In this document: positions 49,901-58,290 of the stretch, in pieces
Numbering within the stretch: position 1 is the stretch's first letter
How the letters are laid out: every line of letters begins with the position of its first letter
Assembly: GCF_002105195.1 (NCBI RefSeq)
Contig: NZ_MUHU01000010.1
Location: 186,001-250,000 of the forward strand
Source: Derxia lacustris
GTDB taxonomy: Bacteria; Pseudomonadota; Gammaproteobacteria; Burkholderiales; Burkholderiaceae_E
Length of the DNA: 64,000 nucleotides
Direction of reading: 5' to 3'
Program-made: the position numbers and the translations under genes
Notes under the pieces: generated by a model
What the model saw: the letters and a program-made list of their open reading frames with translations, nothing else
Databases searched by the model: none
What the model was told of the DNA's origin: nothing

Positions 49901-50984
49901 CCAGCGTGCCGCCGCCCGGCACCTCGATGCGGGCGTTGTCGAGCCGGGCGCCGTTGGCGGTGCTGAAGTCGGCGGTGATGACGGTGACCGGAATGCGGCC
50001 GGTCTCGAGCTTGCCGGGCGCGCGGTTTTCGAGCTTGACCGGGCCGCCGAAGTTGTCCTGCGCATCGAAGCCGAGCGTGGCTTCGAGCGCCAGCGGCGCC
50101 TTCAGGCCGATGTCGCCGGCCACCACCTCGATCGGCACCTGGTCGGCCAGCAGGATGATCGGCGCGAACATCTGCTGGAGCGTGTCGGAGAACAGCCTCA
50201 GCTCGGTCGTGGCCACCAGCGGCGAGCCGCCCGGCCGGCGCCAGCTGGCCTGGGCCTGCACATCGAGCCGCGCCAGCGAGCCGCGCGCATCCAGCTCGAT
50301 GTCGGCGATCGGCCCGAGGTCGGGCGCGAGCCAGTGCGCGCGCAGCGTGGCCGGATAGGGCTGGGCGCGCACATCGATCTCGGCATCGGCGCTCAGGCGG
50401 ATGCCGTAGAGGCTGAATTCGGCCACATGCAGCCGGTCGACGGTCGAGCCGAGGTCGGCGCTGCCGCGCAAGGGGCCAAGCACGGTGCGCGAGCCGTTAG
50501 CAGCGCGGTATTCGATGCTGCCGACGCGCAGATCGCCGACCGTCACATGCACGCCGGGCAGCGCCAGCGCGCTCGGCAGCGCGGCCGGCTCGGTGCTCGG
50601 CAGCTTCTGCTCGATGTCGAGCGCGGCGGCCGCCAGCGTGCGCACGTAAAAGCGCGTCGGCGGCAGCCAGAGCCATTCGAGCGTCAGGTCGCGCGTCTCG
50701 ACCGCGAGGCTGTCGTCCTCGTAGCGCAGCCGATGCACATCGAGTCGGCCGAACAACGAGCCGCTCACGCCCTCGACCGTGACCGCGCCGCCGGTGGCGC
50801 GGGCAATCTCGCGCGCCGCCAGCCGCAGCGTGAATTCCTGCCCCGCCAGCCAGCCTACGCCGGTGACCAGCACCACCAGCGCCACCAGCGGCCAGACGAT
50901 CCAGCGCAGCACGCGGCGCCACAGCGGATAGCGCGGCGCGGTCGGTTCGGTATCGGCATCGGCCGGAGGAAGCGGTTGGGCCAT
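46962..50984 (-). CDS. tamB: Translocation and assembly module protein TamB
   Basis: TamB is the long inner-membrane-anchored partner of TamA in outer-membrane biogenesis and lipid transport between membranes. The 1340-residue protein has an N-terminal membrane anchor (VLRWIVWPLVALVVLVTGVGWLAG, about 26-49), repetitive beta-rich AsmA-like sequence through the middle, and the conserved DUF490/TamB domain at the C-terminus. That domain includes GSYNAYSQRLVVDQGTISFVGTVDNPNLNIRATRP and ends in the barrel-like FYVQTTTGDENAIDAFYTFSFD. The ATG at 50984 is three bases after the tamA stop, so tamA-tamB are translationally linked. The size is normal for the family. Confidence 0.96.
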   Translation of the reverse strand: MAQPLPPADADTEPTAPRYPLWRRVLRWIVWPLVALVVLVTGVGWLAGQEFTLRLAAREIARATGGAVTVEGVSGSLFGRLDVHRLRYEDDSLAVETRDLTLEWLWLPPTRFYVRTLAAAALDIEQKLPSTEPAALPSALALPGVHVTVGDLRVGSIEYRAANGSRTVLGPLRGSADLGSTVDRLHVAEFSLYGIRLSADAEIDVRAQPYPATLRAHWLAPDLGPIADIELDARGSLARLDVQAQASWRRPGGSPLVATTELRLFSDTLQQMFAPIILLADQVPIEVVAGDIGLKAPLALEATLGFDAQDNFGGPVKLENRAPGKLETGRIPVTVITADFSTANGARLDNARIEVPGGGTLGGSAHFDTAQTIELVARGFDPRGLSDLAVPMKLDGPVRIDVDENAAITAQIDLRGGAVAYAGHARIAPTQVDVDQLRIGTGAGALSVSGKVGLDGRRPLALEGRMQGFDASRILTALSPSDPLAGWLRSSFNGLVKVDGALGMARHGNQPAVPLTLAVDARIDPSTLAGLALAGRARGRLAGTGALAGWSVDDLDATLNFAENALRLNGALGVAGKKLAVDINAPRLDRLAALVGEPIGGRATARGSAGGTLAAPDTTLAVTGDDLVLGQGEHALRLGSLRGRVNANTERIDGDLALERVTVAQQAFATAQVTVAGKPSDHRIAVRARGDGAKPAVQFSADIAAGLRAPTRPDEHPVWAGQLLKLSNAGQYAMQLAAPARFEVSAERQRFEALDIALDDARLQLARLEHGPGGFQTAGSLRHLSFATLTRLFPKAKDMLPRATLALDGRWDIGTLPDGQLNGTARIERSDGDVWVINSAKGALGISRLALDLKATANRIESRLDFESARAGRFDASFATTLAGLDGKLRITPDAPLDARVRGELKSFAWLTLSSDSPVTADGLVTMDATAKGTFAQPRLAGELRGENIALRLLKPRARLDQGRVTVVFTEDRAELREFSFQGRHGSLGGSGSIRFIDQRPNGSITLRADQLDASNDPNYQMAASGAIELTLDNGAARVIGGLRADSASITLGDAFAPKLGGDVVIVSEADPAADRLLEHEAQSAEARREALPLTANLRFDLGNNFRVKGYGAEAQLGGGIAFDVRPGQPMRANGVVEVLQGSYNAYSQRLVVDQGTISFVGTVDNPNLNIRATRPELPVSVGVEIRGTARDPKLKLYSDTAMSDTERLSWIATGRGLDEASRSDLQYLSVAASALMSDSSGVPMTKRVASAIGFDSISIGNRSATTVSSARGSSLTSQDVAFVTIGKRLSSRLTFTFERALSGVGTFAKLRYEIGRKFYVQTTTGDENAIDAFYTFSFD

Positions 50985-50987
50985 GAC

Positions 50988-53294
50988 TCAGAACACGAAG
51001 CCGAGCGAGAAATGCAGCCTCACCTGATGCGCGCGCACGCCATAGGCAAGGTCGAAGTTGAGCGGGCCGATCGGGCTGCGCCAGCGCGGGCCGAAGCCCA
51101 CGCCGGTATGCGGCACGAAGCCGGCGGCGGTGTTGAACGCGTCGCCGGTCTCGGCGAACACGCCCACGCCCCATTCGCTGCTGAGCCAGTGCGTCGCCTC
51201 GACGCCGCCGATGGCCAGATAGCGCGCGCCGACCGTGGCCGTGCCCTCGGTCTGGCCGATGGACTGGTAGGCATAGCCGCGAATCGACTGATCGCCGCCG
51301 GCGCGAAACCGCAGCATCTCGGGCACGTTGCTGGGCGTGGCGGTCAGCACCGCGCCGCCTTCGAGCCGCACCGTCAGCGAATCGCGCTCGCCGACCGGCA
51401 GAAAGCCGACGACCTTGGCATAGCCGCGCACGAAGTCCTCGTCGGACAGCGCGTTGTGCAGGCCGCCGGCGAGTTGCAGATTGCCGATCACGCCTTCGCG
51501 CGGATAGGCGAGGTTGTCGATGCGGCGATAGGTCCAGGCCACGCCGGGCGCGAGCGCGCGGTTCAGGCGCCGGTCGGCGCCGGACGGCTTCTCGATGCTG
51601 TAGGCGTAGAGCAGCGTGTAGGCGCGGTCGATGCTGCGCAGCGCCTGCTCGTCGCGGCCGTGGCGCAGCAGCAGGCTGCTGGCGCGCAGTTCCAGCCCCG
51701 ACACGTTGGAATGCAGGAAGGTGTTGGTGATGCTGTCGCGATAGCCGTCGGGCCGGTCGGGCAGCGTGATGCCGGCGCGCGCCAGCTGCTCGCGCTGCTC
51801 GATGCGGGCCAGGCTGTCGAAGCGCCAGCCGGCGCCGTTGATGTTCACGTCGCTGTAGCCGGCTTGCACCCGCGCGCCCGAGTTGGAGCTGAAGCCGGGG
51901 CCGATCAGGAACTTGCGCGTCTGCGCCTCCTCGACCGCGATGTTGACCGGCACCCGGCCGTCGGCATCGGCGGCATCGAGATCGGCCGTGACCGTCACAT
52001 TGCGGAAGTAGGGCAGCACCTGGAGCCGCGACTGGGTTTCGAGCAGCGCCACCTGGCTGTAGGGCGCGCCGGGCTTGATCCGGTTCTGGATCTCGATGAT
52101 TTCCGGCGGGTACTGGGTCAGCCCGGTCACATGCGCCGCGCCAAAGTAGCGCGGCGGCCCGGCGTCGAGTTCGACCTCGAGCCGCGCCTGCCGGGTCGCC
52201 GGATCGATGCGCGCCTCGGTGCGGGCATAGCGCGCCTCGGGGAATTCCTCGACCAGAAAGGCGCGCAGCAGCGCGTCCTTGCTGCGATCCCAGTCCTCCT
52301 GCCGGAACCGGTCGCCTTCACGCAGCGTCCAGTGCGCTGCCACGCGGTGCTCATCGTAGAAGCGCTGGGCCACTGGCTCGCTGGCACCGACGACGCTGAT
52401 CGACACCTCGGCAACGCGGGTCGCCGGGCCGGCCTCGACCGTCATGGTCACGCGCCAGGGCCGGGCCTCGCCATCGACCCGGGTGTCGAGCCGGGGCGAG
52501 AAATAGCCTTCGGTCGTGAGCAGGCCGCGCGCCTGGCGCTCGGCGCGCTCGATCAGCGTGTCGAGCCGGTCGCGGTCGATGCCGTCCTCGTCATAGTCGC
52601 CCTTGGCCAGATCGAGATGGCGCAACAGCAGCTCGCGCAACTCGTCCGGCGCTTCGAGGGTGAAGTCGAAGTCGCGCCGGGCCGGGCGGGCAGCGGCCGG
52701 ACGCGCGCCGGCGGGCTCGGCTGGCGAGGTGCTGGCGGCGGTCTGGCCGGCGCTGGCGGGCGGGCTGCCGGCGACGGCCGGGTTGCCGCCGGCGGACGAC
52801 TGGTTGGCGCCGAGGCCGGCCGGCGCGGCAGCGGCCCCCTCCGGCTGAGCGGCGGCGCCGACCGGTGCAGGTGCTGCGGCGACTGGCGCGGCGGATGGCG
52901 GGACGACGGCTGCAGCGGGCGTGGCCGACGAAGCGCCGTCCGCCGCCGCCAGCGCCGGGGCCGCGCCGGGCGCAGCCGGCGTCTTTGCAGCGGCGCGCGC
53001 GACCGGTGTCGCCGAGCGCCGAACCGGCGCCACGCGGCGCCGTTCGCCGGGGCGCAGCGCGCGGCCGGGCAAGGGCTCCTGCACCACCGGCGCGGTGCTC
53101 ACTTCGGTTTCGGCAGCGGGCGCGGCCAGCGGCGTGGCGGATTCGGCATGCGCGCCGGCCGTGGCCAGCGCTGCGCAGACGAGCGCCGCAAGACCGGCGC
53201 GATGAAGGTAGGGGGGATGCGACACGCGGCGGATTCTACTGGCGCGCGGTGCAGCGCCCGGAGCGGCTGCCGCGCCGCGCTTGCGCTTCACCAT
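50988..53294 (-). CDS. tamA: Outer-membrane translocation protein TamA (Omp85 family)
   Basis: TamA is an Omp85 barrel with POTRA domains. From the ATG at 53294 it has 768 residues. A basic N-terminal stretch precedes the signal-like LAALVCAALATAGAHA. Next is an Ala/Pro/Gly-rich region of about 150 residues (roughly 60-205), then POTRA domains (FDFTLEAPDELRELLLRHLDLAKGDYDEDGIDRDRLD onward) and the 16-stranded barrel from about 475, with ARVQAGYSDVNINGAGW, FRAGGDQSIRGYAYQSIG and the C-terminal VRLHFSLGFVF. An alternative GTG start at 53225 would place the signal peptide at the extreme N-terminus and is equally plausible. It overlaps the upstream MAPEG gene by seven bases under the ATG start. 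Confidence 0.92.
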   Translation of the reverse strand: MVKRKRGAAAAPGAAPRASRIRRVSHPPYLHRAGLAALVCAALATAGAHAESATPLAAPAAETEVSTAPVVQEPLPGRALRPGERRRVAPVRRSATPVARAAAKTPAAPGAAPALAAADGASSATPAAAVVPPSAAPVAAAPAPVGAAAQPEGAAAAPAGLGANQSSAGGNPAVAGSPPASAGQTAASTSPAEPAGARPAAARPARRDFDFTLEAPDELRELLLRHLDLAKGDYDEDGIDRDRLDTLIERAERQARGLLTTEGYFSPRLDTRVDGEARPWRVTMTVEAGPATRVAEVSISVVGASEPVAQRFYDEHRVAAHWTLREGDRFRQEDWDRSKDALLRAFLVEEFPEARYARTEARIDPATRQARLEVELDAGPPRYFGAAHVTGLTQYPPEIIEIQNRIKPGAPYSQVALLETQSRLQVLPYFRNVTVTADLDAADADGRVPVNIAVEEAQTRKFLIGPGFSSNSGARVQAGYSDVNINGAGWRFDSLARIEQREQLARAGITLPDRPDGYRDSITNTFLHSNVSGLELRASSLLLRHGRDEQALRSIDRAYTLLYAYSIEKPSGADRRLNRALAPGVAWTYRRIDNLAYPREGVIGNLQLAGGLHNALSDEDFVRGYAKVVGFLPVGERDSLTVRLEGGAVLTATPSNVPEMLRFRAGGDQSIRGYAYQSIGQTEGTATVGARYLAIGGVEATHWLSSEWGVGVFAETGDAFNTAAGFVPHTGVGFGPRWRSPIGPLNFDLAYGVRAHQVRLHFSLGFVF

Positions 53295-53674
53295 GCGGCT
53301 GCGAAATACAGCGCGATCGAGCAGCCGTAACCGGCCGCCCACAGCAGCGAGCGCAGGCTCGCGCGATCCGCCAGATAGCAGCCGATATAGCCGAGCCGCA
53401 GCAGCACATGGGCCAGTGCCAGCAGATCGATGCGCGCCTGCGGTGCCGCCAGCACCTGGGCCGCGAGCACGCCGGCCGCAAACACCGGAAAGCCCTCCCA
53501 GGAATTGGCCTGGGCCGCCTGGGCCCGCGCCGGCCGGCCTTCCAGCCGTGCCAGCCAGGCGCGCGGCGCGCGATTGTCGAAGCCGCCCGAGCGGATGCCG
53601 TCCCATTTGGCGAGCCAGGCGCAGAACAGCGGCAACAGCGCCGCCGCCACCAGGCAGAGGATGGAAAGCTTCAT
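53288..53674 (-). CDS. MAPEG family membrane protein
   Basis: A 128-residue protein of the MAPEG superfamily (membrane-associated proteins in eicosanoid and glutathione metabolism). It has four hydrophobic helices and the family motif RAQAAQANSWEGFPVFAAGVLAAQV in the second, with Asn and Glu as in glutathione-using members, then LRLGYIGCYLADRASLRSLLW. Bacterial members are usually of unknown substrate. The ATG at 53674 has AAGGA nine bases upstream. It lies between a DUF2238 gene (17 bases upstream) and tamA, likely in one operon, though a functional link is not evident. Confidence 0.88.
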   Translation of the reverse strand: MKLSILCLVAAALLPLFCAWLAKWDGIRSGGFDNRAPRAWLARLEGRPARAQAAQANSWEGFPVFAAGVLAAQVLAAPQARIDLLALAHVLLRLGYIGCYLADRASLRSLLWAAGYGCSIALYFAAAW

Positions 53675-53691
53675 GTCGTCCTTGGGTGAGA

Positions 53692-54357
53692 TCAGCGCGA
53701 ACAGCGCGGCGCCACCGCCAGCTGACGGTCGTGCCAGCGTGCCAGCAGCAAGGTGGCAAACAGCGCGCCGGCCCAGGCCAGGGTCATGTCCATCTGGGTA
53801 TCCCAGGTGTCGCCCTGGGTGCCGAGGAAGGCTGCCGCGCCCTCGGCCGACACGCGCCCGGCGATCATCTCGATGATTTCGTAGATGGCGCTGACCGCAA
53901 GTGCAACCGAAACGCACAGCGCCGTGAGCATCGCGCCCGCCGGCATGCGCTGCACCCGACGCAGGATTTCACGCGCCAGCAGCGCCGGCACCAGTCCCTG
54001 CATGAAATGGCCGAGCCGGTCGTAATGATTGCGCGCCAGCCCGAGCGCGTCGCGCAGCCACAGACCGGCCGGCACCTCGGCATAGGTGTAGTGGCCGCCC
54101 ACGATGAGCACCAGGCAATGCGCCACCACCAGCCAGAACAGCAGCGGCGTGAGCGGAAAGCGCCGCTGCGACAACGCCAGCGCCGGCAGCGCCAGCATCA
54201 CCGGCAGGGTTTCCATCCACCAGGTGGCCAGATCGTGGCAGCCGATGGCCGAGGCCAGCAGCACGACCAGCAGGCTGGTCAGCGCCGCGGCAGCCGCCGG
54301 TTGGCCGATGCGGCGGGGCGACGGACGAGGGGCGGCAGTGGCAAAGTCGGGCGGCAT
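53692..54357 (-). CDS. DUF2238 (YjdF-like) membrane protein
   Basis: A 221-residue integral membrane protein with about six hydrophobic helices. The family segments LIVGGHYTYAEVPAGLWLRDALGLARNHYDRLGHFMQGLVPALLAREIL and SAIYEIIEMIAG, followed by FLGTQGDTWDTQMDMTLAWAGAL, match DUF2238. These contain conserved His, Glu and Asp residues in or near the membrane that could bind a metal; the function is unknown. The ATG is at 54357. It appears to head the operon DUF2238-MAPEG-tamA-tamB. Confidence 0.9.
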   Translation of the reverse strand: MPPDFATAAPRPSPRRIGQPAAAAALTSLLVVLLASAIGCHDLATWWMETLPVMLALPALALSQRRFPLTPLLFWLVVAHCLVLIVGGHYTYAEVPAGLWLRDALGLARNHYDRLGHFMQGLVPALLAREILRRVQRMPAGAMLTALCVSVALAVSAIYEIIEMIAGRVSAEGAAAFLGTQGDTWDTQMDMTLAWAGALFATLLLARWHDRQLAVAPRCSR

Positions 54358-54449
54358 GGGGCCGGGATTCTAGTCGGCCGCCCCGCACACGCACCGGCAC
54401 CCGCCGAACGGAAGGAAAGATCGATGCATTCAAGCCCGGGACTGCCGCA

Positions 54450-54872
54450 ATGATCGAACTGCTGGCTCTGCTGCCGCTGGCGGCGATCGGCGCGCTGGTG
54501 TGGCGCCGCAAGGCCGCGCGCCTCGATGCGCTGCTGCTGGCGCATGCCGTGGCCGGTCTGGCGCAGGACAGCGGCCGCGAGGTGCGCGTCGAGGGCGGAC
54601 GCGGCGGCTGGTATGTGGCCTGGCTCGACGCCGACGGCGTGCTGCTGCTGCGCCGCTTCGGTCGCGCGGCCGCGGCGCGGGCGGCGGCGCAAGCGCTTGC
54701 CGAGGCAGCCACGCCGGCCTGCCACGGCGCGCTCGACCTGTCGGAATATCTGCCGGCAGAGCAAGCCGGCGCCGACATGCGGCAGGCGGTGGTGGCGTTT
54801 TGCGCAACGGCGGGCACGAGGCAAGACGCACCGGCTGCCGCGACCACGGCCGCAGCCGCAGCGCTCCGATGA
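54450..54872 (+). CDS. Small membrane-anchored protein, unknown function
   Basis: A 140-residue protein I do not recognise. An N-terminal hydrophobic helix (IELLALLPLAAIGALVWRRKAARL) is followed by a cytoplasmic part with a beta-hairpin-like REVRVEGGRGGWYVAWLDADGVLLLRRFGRAAAARAAAQALAEA and an Ala-rich C-terminus. It is believed coding because third codon positions are almost uniformly G or C in this frame, unlike the overlapping frames. The ATG is at 54450, with no clear ribosome site. It is divergent from DUF2238 and convergent with the HD-like gene, 15 bases away. Confidence 0.65.
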   Translation: MIELLALLPLAAIGALVWRRKAARLDALLLAHAVAGLAQDSGREVRVEGGRGGWYVAWLDADGVLLLRRFGRAAAARAAAQALAEAATPACHGALDLSEYLPAEQAGADMRQAVVAFCATAGTRQDAPAAATTAAAAALR

Positions 54873-54887
54873 CGCCGGCCCGGCGCT

Positions 54888-56153
54888 TCATCCCGCGCCG
54901 ATGACATCCCAGTCGCGCAGCAGCAGACCGGCAAGCGTGGCGACCGGCGCATCGCCGGCCCCGGTCTGCAACAGCCCGGTCAGGAAGGCGCGCTGCCGCG
55001 CATCGTCCTGGCGACAGGCGCGCTCGGCCCAGACGAAGGCCGAGGCAAAGCGCGCCCGGCTGGCGTCATCGAGCCGCGCCAGCCGCGCGCCGGCCAGCGC
55101 GCGGTAATGCGGCGACGGCGCCACGCCCGGCAGTGCCAGCAGCGCGGCCAGCGCCGGCTCGGGCGCGCCGGCGGCGGGCCGCTCGGCCTCGATGCGGTCG
55201 AGTCGCGCTTCGAGGCCATCGGGCCCGACCAGTCCGTCCGGCAGCGCGCGCCGGCCCGGCAGCACGGCGCCCGCCAGATCGGCGAAGCGCGCAATGCCGC
55301 CGGCGCGCGAATCCGCCATCAGCACAAAGTCGAGCAGCCAGTGCCGGCTCGCCTGCGCCCGGGCATCGAGCGCGAACAGCGGCCCGGGCAGCCGGTTGCG
55401 CAAGAAGAACTCCAGCCGGTCGAGCACCGACAGCCCGGCCGGCGCGCCGGGCCGTTCGCGGTCGAGGCTGGCGTATTCGCCGCGCGCATTGGGCGCGTGA
55501 TGGCACAGGCGCAGCGCGATTTCATGGCCCCAGAGCTGGTCGCGGTCGGCCGCCACCGTGAGCTTGAGCGGCATTGGATCGGCCGGCTCGGCGCCCGAGG
55601 TGTGGCGCAGCGCCGCCAGCAGAATCTGCTCGGCCAGCAGCGGCGGCAGCGCAAAGCCGGCCAGCAGTTCGCGCCCCAGCAGCAGACTCATGCGCGCATG
55701 CAGCAGGCTCGCGCCCGGGCCGCCGAACAGCCGCTCCTCGGCCCAGCGACCGTGGTCGTGCAGCAGCGCGGCCAGCACGCCGACGCGCGCATGACCGGTC
55801 ACGCGCTCGGCCGCCATGTGTTCGAGCGCCGCCGTCGGCACCTTGAGCATGGCGTGGCGCGCGTCATGCGCCGGCATCGCATGCGGCGCATGGCTGCGCA
55901 TCTGGGTCCAGAGCGCGGTGGTGATGGCGGCGAGCGTCTGCTGGCCGTCGGCGCCGGCGTACCAGCGGTCCAGCCCGGCCTGCTCGGCAGCGCTGGGATG
56001 ACGGTCGGCGCGGGCCAGAAAGTCCTGCGCCGCCGCCTTGAGCGCCTCGGGCAGCGCCGCCACCAGGGCCGGCGCCGGCGGCTCGTCGAGCAGCGCGGCG
56101 CGCCAGCCCAGCAGCGGCGCCGGTTGCGCCAGCAAGGGATGCGATGCGTTCAT
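54888..56153 (-). CDS. Putative HD-domain protein, unknown function
   Basis: A 421-residue protein with an HD-phosphohydrolase-like core near 95-200: DARHAMLKVPTAALEHMAAERVTGHARVGVLAALLHDHGRWAEER supplies the first His and the His-Asp pair, and LRHTSG may supply a later His. The C-terminal 200 residues are helical, Ala/Leu/Arg-rich and without a family I recognise. It is soluble by eye. The start at 56153 (ATG, MNASHPLL) is used; an upstream frame to 56231 crosses the typA terminator. It stands alone: the typA terminator lies upstream and the convergent small protein lies downstream. Nucleotide phosphohydrolase activity is only a guess from the HD pattern. Confidence 0.7.
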   Translation of the reverse strand: MNASHPLLAQPAPLLGWRAALLDEPPAPALVAALPEALKAAAQDFLARADRHPSAAEQAGLDRWYAGADGQQTLAAITTALWTQMRSHAPHAMPAHDARHAMLKVPTAALEHMAAERVTGHARVGVLAALLHDHGRWAEERLFGGPGASLLHARMSLLLGRELLAGFALPPLLAEQILLAALRHTSGAEPADPMPLKLTVAADRDQLWGHEIALRLCHHAPNARGEYASLDRERPGAPAGLSVLDRLEFFLRNRLPGPLFALDARAQASRHWLLDFVLMADSRAGGIARFADLAGAVLPGRRALPDGLVGPDGLEARLDRIEAERPAAGAPEPALAALLALPGVAPSPHYRALAGARLARLDDASRARFASAFVWAERACRQDDARQRAFLTGLLQTGAGDAPVATLAGLLLRDWDVIGAG

Positions 56154-56218
56154 GGGCGAGGACGGATCGGGTCGGTCAACACGGCGGCGCGACTCGCGCC
56201 AACCGCGCCACAGCAATG

Positions 56219-56244
56219 AAAAGGCCCGCACGCGGCGGGCCTTT
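56219..56244 (-). terminator. Rho-independent terminator after typA
   Basis: On the minus strand a perfect 10-bp stem AAAGGCCCGC / GCGGGCCTTT with a five-base loop is followed by TTTT. It lies 38 bases after the typA stop, ending the nusA-infB-rbfA-truB-typA run. Confidence 0.85.
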
Positions 56245-56282
56245 GACGGACAGACCGGCGCCGACTGGCGGCGCCATCAAGC

Positions 56283-58112
56283 TCAGTCGATCGCCGATTC
56301 GCGCGACGCCTTCTTGCGGTCGTGTTCCTTCAGGAAGCGCTTGCGCAGACGGATGCTCTTCGGCGTGACTTCGACGATTTCGTCGTCGGAGATGAATTCG
56401 ACCGCGTATTCCAGATTGAGCTGGATCGGCGGCACGAGGCGCACGGCTTCGTCGGTACCCGAGGCGCGCACATTGGTGAGCTGCTTGCCCTTGATCGGGT
56501 TGACGACCAGATCGTTGTCGCGGCTGTGGATGCCGATGATCATGCCTTCGTAGACCGGGTCGTTGTGCACCACGAACATGCGGCCGCGATCCTGCAGCTT
56601 CCACAGCGCATAGGCCACGGCGGCGCCGTCTTCCTGGCTGATCAGCACGCCGTTGCGACGCTCGCCGAGGTCGCCCGGCTTGACGGCGGCGTACTCGTCG
56701 AACACATGGCTCATCAGGCCGGTGCCGCGCGTCATCGTCAGGAATTCACCCTGGAAGCCGATCAGGCCGCGCGCCGGGATGCGGTATTCGAGCCGCACGC
56801 GGCCCTTGCCGTCCGGCTGCATGTCGAGCAGGTCGCCCTTGCGATAGCCCAGGGCTTCCATCACGCCGCCCTGATGCTGGTCTTCGACGTCGAGCGTCAG
56901 TGCTTCATACGGCTCGCACTTCACGCCGTCGATGTCCTTGAACACCACGCGCGGCTTGCCGACGGCCAGCTCGTAGCCCTCGCGGCGCATGTTTTCCACC
57001 AGGATGGTCAGGTGCAGTTCGCCCCGGCCCGACACGATGAAGGTGTCGGTGTCGTCCGGGAATTCGACGCGCAGCGCCATGTTGGCCTTGAGCTCGCGCT
57101 CCAGACGCTCGCGGATCTGGCGGCTGGTCACGAACTTGCCTTCGCGGCCGGCCAGCGGCGAGCTGTTGACCATGAAATTCATCGTCAGCGTGGGCTCGTC
57201 GACCTTCAGCAGCGGCAGGCCTTCCGGCGTGTCGGGCTGGCAGACGGTGGTGCCGATGTTCAGTTCCTCGATGCCGTTGATGAGCACGATGTCGCCGGCC
57301 TGGGCTTCCTCGGCCAGTTCGCGCTCGAGGCCGCGGAACTTCAGGATCTGGTTGATGCGACCGGTCTTGGGCGTTCCGCCCGGGCCGTCGAGATAGACCA
57401 CGCTCATGCCCGGCTTGACGCGGCCGCGGTTGATGCGGCCGACGCCGATCTTGCCCACATAGCTGCTGTATTCGAGCGAGGTGATCTGGAGCTGGAACGG
57501 GCCTTCGGTGTTGTCGTCACGCACCGGCACGCGGTCGATGACCATCTGGAACAGCGGATCCATGTTGCCGCCGCGCACATCGTCGGTCAGGCCGGCATAG
57601 CCCGACAGGCCCGAGGCGTAGACGATCGGGAAGTCGAGCTGTTCCTCGGTCGCACCGAGCTTGTCGAACAGGTCGAAGGTGGCGTTGACGACGTATTCCG
57701 GACGCGCGCCCGGACGGTCGATCTTGTTCACGACCACGATCGGCTTGAGGCCGAGCGCGAGCGCCTTCTTGGTCACGAAGCGGGTCTGCGGCATCGGGCC
57801 TTCGACCGAGTCCACCAGCAGCAGCACGCCGTCGACCATCGACAGCACGCGCTCGACTTCACCGCCGAAGTCCGCATGCCCCGGGGTGTCGACGATGTTG
57901 ATGTGGTAGCCGTTCCAGTCCACGGCGCAGTTCTTGGCCAGGATGGTGATGCCGCGTTCCTTTTCGAGGTCGTTGCTGTCCATCACGCGTTCAGCGACTT
58001 GCTGGTTCTCGCGGAAGGTGCCCGACTGGCGCAGGAGCTGGTCGACGAGCGTGGTCTTGCCGTGGTCGACGTGCGCGATGATCGCGATGTTGCGGAGTGC
58101 GCGTTTGGTCAT
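56283..58112 (-). CDS. typA: Ribosome-associated GTPase TypA/BipA
   Basis: TypA is a translational GTPase that aids 50S assembly and stress adaptation. The 609-residue protein has G1 AHVDHGKTT (13-21), switch regions ERERGITI-like ([15 protein letters not shown]), G3 [16 protein letters not shown], and G4 [10 protein letters not shown]. Domains II/III include [31 protein letters not shown], and the C-terminal TypA-specific domain contains [13 protein letters not shown] and [10 protein letters not shown]. The ATG at 58112 follows a tandem GATCGAGA repeat (minus strand, 58116-58133) that includes its ribosome site. The gap to truB is 178 bases, so it may have its own promoter as well as read-through. 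Confidence 0.98.
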   Translation of the reverse strand: MTKRALRNIAIIAHVDHGKTTLVDQLLRQSGTFRENQQVAERVMDSNDLEKERGITILAKNCAVDWNGYHINIVDTPGHADFGGEVERVLSMVDGVLLLVDSVEGPMPQTRFVTKKALALGLKPIVVVNKIDRPGARPEYVVNATFDLFDKLGATEEQLDFPIVYASGLSGYAGLTDDVRGGNMDPLFQMVIDRVPVRDDNTEGPFQLQITSLEYSSYVGKIGVGRINRGRVKPGMSVVYLDGPGGTPKTGRINQILKFRGLERELAEEAQAGDIVLINGIEELNIGTTVCQPDTPEGLPLLKVDEPTLTMNFMVNSSPLAGREGKFVTSRQIRERLERELKANMALRVEFPDDTDTFIVSGRGELHLTILVENMRREGYELAVGKPRVVFKDIDGVKCEPYEALTLDVEDQHQGGVMEALGYRKGDLLDMQPDGKGRVRLEYRIPARGLIGFQGEFLTMTRGTGLMSHVFDEYAAVKPGDLGERRNGVLISQEDGAAVAYALWKLQDRGRMFVVHNDPVYEGMIIGIHSRDNDLVVNPIKGKQLTNVRASGTDEAVRLVPPIQLNLEYAVEFISDDEIVEVTPKSIRLRKRFLKEHDRKKASRESAID

Positions 58113-58290
58113 GAGGTTCTCGATCTTTCTCGATCTGCAAATGTTTCGCCGCGCGAGGTCGCCCGGCGGGGGATTCGGTTGGCCGCGCGGTCGCGTAGCC
58201 GGTTTCTTCTTCTGATGCTGGCGGGCTCTGCGGCCCTGGCGCAGCGCTGCGGACGGATCGCAGCGAATCTGGCGCCGCCCTGCCCGCGGC

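Noticed and set aside
48636..53330. A 1564-codon open frame antisense to tamB and tamA
   Set aside because: High G+C makes stop codons rare in the antisense frame. Both sense proteins are recognisable conserved families, whereas the antisense translation is His/Arg/Ala-rich with no domain.
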